Below are positions 43,909 to 50,946 of a DNA stretch of 50,946 nt, piece after piece. Origin of the DNA: Lewinellaceae bacterium SD302 (GTDB taxonomy: Bacteria; Bacteroidota; Bacteroidia; Chitinophagales; Saprospiraceae); NCBI GenBank assembly GCA_002591745.1, contig PDLQ01000035.1, forward strand, positions 1 to 50,946, given 5' to 3'. Position 1 is the first letter of the stretch, and each line of letters begins with the position of its first letter. The position numbers and the translations under genes were made by a program. The notes beneath the pieces were generated by a model. The model did no database searches and was not told the DNA's origin. It saw only the letters and a program-made list of their open reading frames with translations.

Positions 43909-46900
43909 ATGAATGACCCATTAGCTATTCACGAAGAATCTCGTCGGGTATACCTGAAGTACCTGCGCACTCAATTTCCTTTTCGCTACGAGGAACTGAA
44001 TGAAGAGCGTGAAAAGCTGTTCTCTGTACCTGGTGCCATATGTCAAGATCCAATAATTGAGCTTGTTCCCTCCTATAAACAAGTCATTTCGCTTACAGAT
44101 CTAGCTAAAGAGTCAACGGCTGTCAGCGAATCATTCGTCAAGTTTGCCACTAAGGGACTTTTCAAAAACATTGGAGGAAAACCAAAAAAGCTCTACCAAC
44201 ATCAGAGAGATAGTCTTGAGACCGTGCGAAAGTATAAAAAACATCTTGTGGTAACAACGGGGACGGGTTCTGGTAAAACGGAATCTTTTATGCTTCCGAT
44301 GTTTGCAAATATATTGGATGACGCTCGCCTCTGGCAAGGAAATAAAAAGGCCGCTGTTCGTGCCCTCATTTTGTACCCGCTAAATGCTTTAGCGGATGAT
44401 CAGATGGTTCGACTCCGAATGGCGCTTAACACTTCGGAAGTAACCGAATATCTTCGAAAAGAATACGGAGATATTATCACCTTTGGACGATATACTGGAG
44501 ATACGCCCGAAAGTGGTAAGCGGATTACTAAACGTGCGTTTGACAATCGGAACGGCAGAATGATCGCTGAAACTGAAGAGCGGGTTGCTAAACTTGATAA
44601 GCTGTTACAATCAGGCGAGATTGATTCGAATCAGTACGAGAGGCTACTTTATTCCAAGTCGGTTGTCACTAAAGAACAAAACGCAGAGTGTTGGCATCGG
44701 TATCAAATGCAGACGGCTCCTCCTGACGTCTTCATAACCAACTTCAGCATGCTCAATATCATTCTGATGCGGAGTCAGGAAGAAGATATTTTTAGTAAAA
44801 CGAAAGCATGGCTTCAAGCAGACTCTTCTAATATTTTCCATCTCGTAGTTGACGAGCTTCACAGTTATCGAGGAACAGCTGGATCAGAAGTTGCTTACAC
44901 TATTCGGCTATTGTTAAATCGCCTTGGACTGTATCCAGAACACCCCCAGGTAAGGTTCCTGGCATCAAGTGCCTCCATGCCTGATGAAGACAGCTCATTG
45001 AGGTATATCGGAGGCTTCTTTGGCATGGAACCTGCCCAAGCAGAGAGTAATTTCGCTATTATTAGCGATGCAGAGGAAATGAAGCCGGATGAGCACATCA
45101 GAGCAATGCCGAAAGTGCTTGATCTATTGTCGGCTTTTGAGAAGGAGCGTGTCCTCTCAGCTACTGATCTCGCGCGTAAACTTTTTGGAGAAAGTAGCTT
45201 TATAAAGCTTCAAAAGTATATCCGTGAAATAAGTGAAAGAAAGCACCCTGAAACAAAAGATGCAGCAATTAAACTTAGAACACATAGTTTTTTTCGAACC
45301 GTCAATAACTTATATGCATGCACAAATCCTAATTGCGATGCTCTTGAAAAACAGTATGCTTTTTCCGATCGAAATATTGGCAAGATCTATCGCCGCTCTC
45401 CAGGAACCTGCTCTTGCGGGCACATGGTACTCGAATTAATTGTTTGTCGTTTCTGCCCAGAAATTTATTTGATGGGCTATCTATCGGAGAATAATATCGT
45501 AACCGCTGACTATAAAATCACTCCAGAGCCCACATTACTTGAAAACGAACAGCGTAGGGTATTGCTGCGAATATTGGATTTAAAGCTACCTGCTAGACTC
45601 AATACAGTTGAAAAAGACTGGACATCGGCAATCTTGAATGGAGAAGAAAGCACAATAGTCGTTAGCCAAATCAAAAGCACCAATGCACATTTCATGACCA
45701 TTGATGCGCAATCGAGTGTCCGAGAACAAGTAACAAAGTGTCCTTGCTGTGAAAATGGTCGAAAATCAGGTGTACTCATGAATCACCAGGTCGGCCGCCA
45801 ACGAATCGCTCAGGTACTTGCTGATGTTACGTTACAAATGCTTCGTAAACAGACGGGGAAAGCACAAAAATTAATTGCTTTCAGTGATAGTCGCCAGGGA
45901 GCAGCTAAATTGTCCGCAGGTATCGAACTAAACCACTACCGTGATCTCGTGCGGCAAATGCTATTTCGGGAACTAGCTCCTAACGGTGAACTGTCAGTTC
46001 TTATTGATAAGCTTTTGGCGACTCATTATCGTGATTGGGAAGATATCTTTGATACTGATACTGATACTGATACTGACATAGATGTAGATGACTTGATGAA
46101 GACAAAAATGCCAAGTCAGGATTGGAAAGATTTAAAAAAAGCCATCAGAAGATATCAGAAGGGAAACGCAAAAAAGCCCATAGAGCTCATCGCTAAAATA
46201 AATTCAAGACTACGGAGCATTTCTGGGGTTTCAGAACCTATAAAAGATAATTTTTTTAGTATTGGAACTTCCCCTGCTGGAATAACGGACTTGTCTTATG
46301 AGACGAAAGGAAGGAGATGGTACGACTTTTATGAGCAAGATGAAGGTGGAGATAAGTACAATATAATAGACGATAACGAAGCTGGCCGCATTGATTCTGC
46401 AATTAATCGAAATTTATCCAATCAAATCTTGCAGTCAGCATTCGCTCATAACCAGATGTCATTGGAGTCCCTCGGGAAGGGTAGAGTTGTAATTACGAGT
46501 TCAGAACTACCAAATATTCCTGGAGTAAACCATAATCAATCTCGTTATTTTCTGGAAGCCATAATTCGAATACTAGGGGAGAACTTTCGTCTTGTAGGAG
46601 CAGCAGCAGACTATAGAGTAAATTCTCTACACCGAAAAGCAGGCCATTATATTAGTTCTGTAGTTGGTCCAGGCGAGATCAAGATAGCAAAGCAAGCTGT
46701 AAAAGATAGTTTACGTAGCATTGGGGTATTGCATCCTGATGAGGACATAGTTACCGCAACAAAACTTTCGATTTTGCCCGCGAGGGCCGGGGATCCTATT
46801 TACGAGTGTAATAAATGCCGAACGGTTCACCTTCAGCCAAGCTGTGGGATCTGTATAAATTGTTATTCCCCGTTGGCGGTTTCGGGGCAACTCAAAGAAG

Positions 46901-49089
46901 AAGACCTTAAAAATCCCAATAATTACTATTCTTATATCGCGGAGACTTATGACCCGGTAAGATTACATTGCGAAGAACTTTCTGGGCAAACAGATAAAAA
47001 AGATAAGCAAAAGCGTCAAAACCATTTTCAGGGGCTATTTGAAAGTAAAAAAGATAAACACTTTAACGAGATAGATTTACTCAGTGTAACTACCACGATG
47101 GAAGCTGGTGTTGATATTGGAGGATTGACCGCCACGATGATGGGAAACGTACCTCCACAACGCTTCAATTATCAGCAGCGTGTTGGTCGCGCAGGTCGTT
47201 ATGGCCTTAACCTTTCCTATGCTATTACTATTGCAGGGCCTAGTAGTCATGATCAGTCGCATTTTGCAGAAACCAACCGTATCGTCAGCGCTCCTCCTTT
47301 ACCACCCTATCTTGATCTACAGCGAATTGAAATTGCTCGTAGAGTCATTAACAAAGAAGTGCTCAACCAAGCTTATACGGCTTGCGTCAATTCGGACGAT
47401 CGTGGGAATAACGTACACGGTGAATTTGGTACGGCAGAAATCTTCGATGGTCATAAAGCTGTTGTTCAAAAGTGGCTTAGCGATAACAGAGTGGAAGTTG
47501 AACGAATAGTAAGTGTTGTAACCAGTGCGACAACTATCAATGAAACAACAGATCAGGTAGTGAATACGATTATCGATCCTGTAAACGGCCTAGTACCCCA
47601 AATTGAAGATGTTATTGTCCAGTCTGATCGCTATCCGCAAATCGCACTTGGTGAAAAACTAGCCTCAGCGGGAATTTTTCCTATGTTTGGCTTCCCTACT
47701 CAGGTCCGAAATTTCCATACTAAACCGTTATCGAGAAATATAAACAAGCAGTCCTCTACAATTGATCGTGACCTATCTGTAGCGCTATCCACCTTCGCTC
47801 CTGGGAGCCAATTAGTTAAAGATAAGAAGGTATATACTGCCGCAGGTACAATCTCGCCCTATAGATCTGGAGGTCGTTGGGAGTATCGAGAATCTCCCGG
47901 CGACCTAATCGAGAATCTTTACCGTTGTTCAAATAAAAATTGTAACACCATCGCCCTATACAGTGATGAATCAGAACCAATATGTACTGTTTGTAGTCAT
48001 ACAGTAAACAAAATTAATGCTGTTACACCAATTGCTTTTTGTTCTGACTTTACAAAAATACCTGAAGACTACCGCGGCTTTCTGGAACATAATCCCCAGT
48101 ACATCTCTGCTAATTTAGACCCTGGAGCTGAACTCACGAACCGCAAACCAATCGCTAATCTTCTCATCTCATCAAATGAACTCCCTCGCCAAGGGCAAGT
48201 ACATATATTCAATGACAATCAGGGAGGACATTTTAATCTATATTTAAAAAGAGGAGTAACTGAAAATAACCAGTGGTATAAGCAGTATGTTAATGAAGGG
48301 AAAGCTAGCGATACACCTCTGACTGTGGATTTTGTTGCCAGTAAGCATACCGGAGTGCTTGCTCTTCGTCCGGATCATTCTTCAGAATCTCTTGATCTCA
48401 GTCCTGAGCGCAAGGAAGTCAGGAACGCCTTCCTTGCCTATGCATATCTTGTTCGACGATCAATCTGTTTGGAGCTTGAAATTGAAACCCGGGAGTTAAC
48501 TGCTGGTTATCGCATGTGCCCAGTACCTGGACAGGCCCCCGTTCCACAAGTATTCTTTTCCGAAACACTGGATAATGGAGCGGGCTATAGCACCTATATT
48601 AGTAGTAAGGAAGGAAGAACTTTAGCAGAAGAAGCACTTGCTAATACTTTTAAACCAAGTGGCCGAGTATACGATCAGCTCATGCAAGACGAGCACGCCG
48701 AAAACTGTCAGCGATCCTGCTATGATTGCCTCAGAGAGTATGACAACCAGCAAGAGCATCACTTGATTTTTTGGAGATTAGGCTTAGATATTGCCTGTCT
48801 TTCTAATGATAAAAAATACTTCCCCTCATTATCTCAGACGGTTCACTGGCAAAAGGCTACTAACCGCCTAGGTGGAGGTTTGCTTGAACAAATTATTCCT
48901 AATGGAACGGCAGTAGAAATCGCTGAATCTACTTATTGTTTTGCTAACGCTTCCTCAGGGGTTTTACTTATTCACCCGCTTTGGAGCAATGACTACAACC
49001 AGCAACTAAAACAACAGGCCCTTAAAGTACATCCTGACGCAGAAATCGTAATGCGTGTAATCACCGATGTAATTGCAAGAATAAAGTAA
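43909..49089 (+). CDS. Giant DEAD/DEAH helicase with DUF1998 (DruE/MrfA-like)
   Basis: This 1726-aa protein has a superfamily 2 helicase core: Q-motif-like YQHQRDS, Walker [10 protein letters not shown] (K123), [17 protein letters not shown] (315-318), LASSAS near 350 and QRVGRAGR (1090-1097). Four cysteine clusters suggest zinc sites: CTNPNC...CSCG...CRFC, CPCC, CNKC...CGIC and CSNKNC...CTVC. The DUF1998 region lies at the end ([21 protein letters not shown] with C1604, [10 protein letters not shown]). Such helicases include MrfA (DNA repair) and the large helicases of Druantia and DISARM-related defence. A (GATACT)4 hexamer repeat (46051-46074) encodes a D-T stretch. Last of four coupled genes. 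Confidence 0.92.
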   Translation: MNDPLAIHEESRRVYLKYLRTQFPFRYEELNEEREKLFSVPGAICQDPIIELVPSYKQVISLTDLAKESTAVSESFVKFATKGLFKNIGGKPKKLYQHQRDSLETVRKYKKHLVVTTGTGSGKTESFMLPMFANILDDARLWQGNKKAAVRALILYPLNALADDQMVRLRMALNTSEVTEYLRKEYGDIITFGRYTGDTPESGKRITKRAFDNRNGRMIAETEERVAKLDKLLQSGEIDSNQYERLLYSKSVVTKEQNAECWHRYQMQTAPPDVFITNFSMLNIILMRSQEEDIFSKTKAWLQADSSNIFHLVVDELHSYRGTAGSEVAYTIRLLLNRLGLYPEHPQVRFLASSASMPDEDSSLRYIGGFFGMEPAQAESNFAIISDAEEMKPDEHIRAMPKVLDLLSAFEKERVLSATDLARKLFGESSFIKLQKYIREISERKHPETKDAAIKLRTHSFFRTVNNLYACTNPNCDALEKQYAFSDRNIGKIYRRSPGTCSCGHMVLELIVCRFCPEIYLMGYLSENNIVTADYKITPEPTLLENEQRRVLLRILDLKLPARLNTVEKDWTSAILNGEESTIVVSQIKSTNAHFMTIDAQSSVREQVTKCPCCENGRKSGVLMNHQVGRQRIAQVLADVTLQMLRKQTGKAQKLIAFSDSRQGAAKLSAGIELNHYRDLVRQMLFRELAPNGELSVLIDKLLATHYRDWEDIFDTDTDTDTDIDVDDLMKTKMPSQDWKDLKKAIRRYQKGNAKKPIELIAKINSRLRSISGVSEPIKDNFFSIGTSPAGITDLSYETKGRRWYDFYEQDEGGDKYNIIDDNEAGRIDSAINRNLSNQILQSAFAHNQMSLESLGKGRVVITSSELPNIPGVNHNQSRYFLEAIIRILGENFRLVGAAADYRVNSLHRKAGHYISSVVGPGEIKIAKQAVKDSLRSIGVLHPDEDIVTATKLSILPARAGDPIYECNKCRTVHLQPSCGICINCYSPLAVSGQLKEEDLKNPNNYYSYIAETYDPVRLHCEELSGQTDKKDKQKRQNHFQGLFESKKDKHFNEIDLLSVTTTMEAGVDIGGLTATMMGNVPPQRFNYQQRVGRAGRYGLNLSYAITIAGPSSHDQSHFAETNRIVSAPPLPPYLDLQRIEIARRVINKEVLNQAYTACVNSDDRGNNVHGEFGTAEIFDGHKAVVQKWLSDNRVEVERIVSVVTSATTINETTDQVVNTIIDPVNGLVPQIEDVIVQSDRYPQIALGEKLASAGIFPMFGFPTQVRNFHTKPLSRNINKQSSTIDRDLSVALSTFAPGSQLVKDKKVYTAAGTISPYRSGGRWEYRESPGDLIENLYRCSNKNCNTIALYSDESEPICTVCSHTVNKINAVTPIAFCSDFTKIPEDYRGFLEHNPQYISANLDPGAELTNRKPIANLLISSNELPRQGQVHIFNDNQGGHFNLYLKRGVTENNQWYKQYVNEGKASDTPLTVDFVASKHTGVLALRPDHSSESLDLSPERKEVRNAFLAYAYLVRRSICLELEIETRELTAGYRMCPVPGQAPVPQVFFSETLDNGAGYSTYISSKEGRTLAEEALANTFKPSGRVYDQLMQDEHAENCQRSCYDCLREYDNQQEHHLIFWRLGLDIACLSNDKKYFPSLSQTVHWQKATNRLGGGLLEQIIPNGTAVEIAESTYCFANASSGVLLIHPLWSNDYNQQLKQQALKVHPDAEIVMRVITDVIARIK

Positions 49090-49427
49090 CTTATTTGCTT
49101 CCGCAATGACTCGCTTCCCAGTCATTTAGGATAGAGCTAAATTTAGCGTAATTACCCCAAAACTAAGATCGACGTGGAACCCACGTCGATCTCGAAATAA
49201 ACACCTAAAACCCTATTAACAATTCTTTAAACTCACCGAAATATGATTAGTGAATCAGAGATAAAGTTACTCGTTTGAAATTATAAATCCTAATCTATTT
49301 TCTCACCAAGAGCCAGCCAACCAAAAAAATAATATTTGCCCAATCCACCATTTATCACTATTATTGTTTCCAATCGTGGCTTGTTTAATCAGCAATCCAT
49401 CCCTATTACAGATTTACACCGACCCAA
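49090..49427. other. 338-bp AT-rich spacer after the operon
   Basis: Apart from the perfect hairpin at 49166-49192 no gene or repeat is seen. The stretch 49250-49400 is AT-rich and probably holds the promoter of the secreted protein that follows. Confidence 0.5.
49166..49192 (+). terminator. Perfect 12-bp hairpin after the helicase
   Basis: AGATCGACGTGG and CCACGTCGATCT pair perfectly around AAC, 77 bp after the operon stop. There is no T run, so it may be a factor-dependent terminator, an RNA end structure or a site palindrome. Confidence 0.65.
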
Positions 49428-50258
49428 TTGACACCTTTACGATTGACCCTTTTCGCGGGACTTTTGTACTCAACTATTCTAGTTGGACAAGACTGTACTG
49501 GTGACTTTCCAGTTTACGTCGATTTTAATAATCATACCACAATCAACGGAAATACGATCAGCGTCGATCTCAATATGGGGGGCGGAGCTAGGTCAGTAAA
49601 GTTCTTACCCGCTGGAGTGCCGGGTAGCATCTGTTATAACGCGCCAATTATGTTTGATGCGGGAGATAAAACTTTCGGCTTTTCCCCCGAGAATCCAGAC
49701 GATTACTACGGATCTACGAAATATGGTTTCTTCTTCAACAATCAGGGTTTCCAGATCATCGTCGATGGAAATAAACTGCCTCAAGGACCGGTAGCTCACG
49801 CCGCCAACGATCTTTTCGCCATTCAAAGCAGGTACGGGACTATTCTTTTTTACCATAATGCGCAGTTAGTCCATTCACAGCAAATCACCCAGCCCGAAGA
49901 CCTCTTCTTAGATGTATCTTTAATCAGTGACCTTGGGGATCCCGATGTTTCCTTTGAGGACATAATAATCGACTTCGGCCCCGAAATGTGTATGGCTACT
50001 GATGTTCGACTTGCGGGTTGCGCAGGTGAGCAAATTGTCCTTAGCGTAGGTAATCTTGCAAACGTAAGTGATCCAGAATTATACAATTTGGAGTGGTCAC
50101 CTACAGACGGATTGAGCTGTACAACTTGTCTTACAACGGTTCTTACGCCTCCACCGGGAAGCAACTTTCTACAGTACACGGCTACCTTGTATTATCATGA
50201 GCAGGGAGAAGTATGTTCTCAGTCATTCTCTATATCAGAGTTGTTCGGTGCTAACTAA
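49428..50258 (+). CDS. Secreted protein, probably 3'-truncated by an IS
   Basis: This 276-codon frame begins at a TTG and encodes a signal peptide (MTPLRLTLFAGLLYSTILVGQ). The first domain resembles a lectin/LamG-like sandwich (VYVDFNNHTTINGNTISVDL, FQIIVDGNKLP, FFYHNAQLVH-like strands). An Ig/PKD-type start follows (AGCAGEQIVLSVGNL, YNLEWSPTDGLSCTTCLT), as in T9SS cargo. The frame ends at CSQSFSISELFGAN without a sorting domain, exactly where the upstream end of the next IS must lie. Truncation by that insertion is the best reading. Confidence 0.7.
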   Translation: MTPLRLTLFAGLLYSTILVGQDCTGDFPVYVDFNNHTTINGNTISVDLNMGGGARSVKFLPAGVPGSICYNAPIMFDAGDKTFGFSPENPDDYYGSTKYGFFFNNQGFQIIVDGNKLPQGPVAHAANDLFAIQSRYGTILFYHNAQLVHSQQITQPEDLFLDVSLISDLGDPDVSFEDIIIDFGPEMCMATDVRLAGCAGEQIVLSVGNLANVSDPELYNLEWSPTDGLSCTTCLTTVLTPPPGSNFLQYTATLYYHEQGEVCSQSFSISELFGAN

Positions 50259-50276
50259 CTGATAGTCAAAGGTAGT

Positions 50277-50284
50277 TATCTTTG
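50277..50284 (+). promoter_or_regulatory. -7 element of the IS transposase
   Basis: TATCTTTG matches TAnnTTTG exactly, 17 bp before the ATG at 50301. No TTG is present at the usual distance. Confidence 0.5.
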
Positions 50285-50300
50285 CTTGAAAAAGACAGAA

Positions 50301-50946
50301 ATGGCTATCAGCTACCGTGAGATAAGAACCGATAGACAATGGAAAGCAGCTACGGGGTATTCAGAAAAGAATTTCCACCAACTCGTTAAACTCTTTTCAT
50401 CTGCTTACGAGGAGTTTCATGAAACCACTCTAGAAGAACAACTGACTCAGAGAGATGACGATCCAAAATTCACGAGTTATGAGGATATGCTCTTTTTCGT
50501 CTTATACAGTTTAAAGAGTGGCCTGACCTATGACCTGATAGCCCTGAATTTTAACATGTCCCGATCGGTAGCATTCGAACAACAGGCCGCTCATATTGTG
50601 ATTCTTCAGATGGCTTTAGATCGAAAGGGACTACTACCAAAGCGATATTTTGAGTCGCTAGAAGAGCTACAAAAGCATTTTCAGGGCCACGACGAATTGA
50701 TTATAGATGGAACGGAACAAAAACGCCAACGTCCTGGAAATCAAGAAGATCAGAAAGAAGACTACTCAGGCAAAAAAAAGCGCATACCATAAAAAGCACT
50801 ATCATCTCAACTCCTGGGAGGCAGATCCTTTATGTTAGTCATCCTTACTGTGGAAGTGTCCATGACTACTCTATGCTCAAATCGGAATTCGATCCAAAAA
50901 CGGCTAACTGGTTTGAAGACAAAAGGGTTTGGATAGATTTAGGCTA
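50301..50946 (+). CDS. IS5-like DDE transposase, two frames joined at an A8G slippery site; 3' end outside the window
   Basis: Frame 1 (from the ATG at 50301; a TTG at 50286 is possible) encodes the helical N-terminus (FTSYEDMLFFVLYSLKSGLT, YDLIALNFNMSRSVAFEQ) and the first catalytic region DELIIDGTEQKRQRP, and ends at 50792 with YSGKKKRIP. The -1 frame continues AHTIKSTIISTPGRQILYV, then HPYCGSVHDYSML and WIDLG to the window end, which is typical DDE_Tnp_4 sequence. The frames overlap at AAAAAAAAG (50772-50780), a classical -1 slippery site (A-AAA-AAG), so the product is probably made by programmed frameshifting as in several IS5 groups. A point deletion is the alternative. Confidence 0.82.

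Larger units (their letters stand above)
50247..50946 (+). mobile_element. IS5-like (DDE_4) insertion sequence, left part
   Basis: The element contains the transposase starting at 50301 and its promoter, and continues past the window. The exact left end cannot be set without the right one; it must lie near 50240-50260, between the truncated secreted-protein frame and the promoter. Confidence 0.65.

Noticed and set aside
39690..49089. DISARM, BREX, Zorya or Hachiman assignment of the operon
   Set aside because: No methylase, PglZ, BrxL, ZorAB motor, phospholipase-D or DUF1837 protein is seen. Helicase and DUF1998 are fused in one giant protein, unlike the separate DISARM genes.

Overview
The window looks like the chromosome of a free-living Bacteroidota bacterium, most plausibly Saprospiria (Lewinella-like). 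The grounds are type IX secretion C-terminal domains of both kinds (two complete type A domains, one on a frameshifted protease, and one gliding-motility-associated type B domain), a one-piece hybrid two-component regulator, a MoxR/Bat operon, GLPGLI and TonB-receptor families, and promoters of the TTG ... TAnnTTTG type. The assignment rests on gene content only; no marker gene such as 16S is present.

Layout. 1-560: a tRNA-Ala(GGC) gene followed by a 395-bp tandem unit made of a tRNA 3' fragment, a terminator and a small GIY-YIG gene. 1046-15034: housekeeping and envelope genes (hybrid sensor, tadA, SulP transporter, transglutaminase-like protein, trehalase, purM, LolA-like protein, small membrane proteins). 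15198-29043: large secreted proteins: a 14-repeat cysteine-rich protein, a choice-of-anchor-L protein, a BNR beta-propeller and a frameshifted metzincin protease. 29115-30850: an AAA/DUF4143 ATPase behind an array of 33-bp direct repeats and the remnant of a second such ATPase. 30897-36242: moxR-DUF58-batD-like-batA-batB, all on the minus strand and interrupted by odd word-repeat spacers.

36243-50946 is visibly AT-richer and behaves as an accessory island. It holds a GLPGLI gene and a TonB-receptor stub cut off by an IS982-type element, whose transposase is itself split by a 177-bp MITE. Next comes a tight four-gene operon (39690-49089) encoding three unrecognised proteins and a 1726-aa DEAD/DEAH-DUF1998 helicase. 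The island ends with a secreted protein cut off by a second IS (IS5/DDE_4-like, with an apparent -1 frameshift) that runs off the window.

The four-gene operon is the best candidate for a new system. A giant DUF1998 helicase as last gene behind three tightly coupled unknown proteins recalls Druantia-type phage defence, but no DruA-like (DUF4338) gene is present. The second protein appears to be a coiled-coil subunit carrying a degenerate AAA+ domain without a P-loop. Other notable signals are a poly-G tract that splits the signal peptide from the body of a secreted protease, and a family of intergenic foldback spacers, two of which are bounded by inverted copies of TGCTACTTTG.
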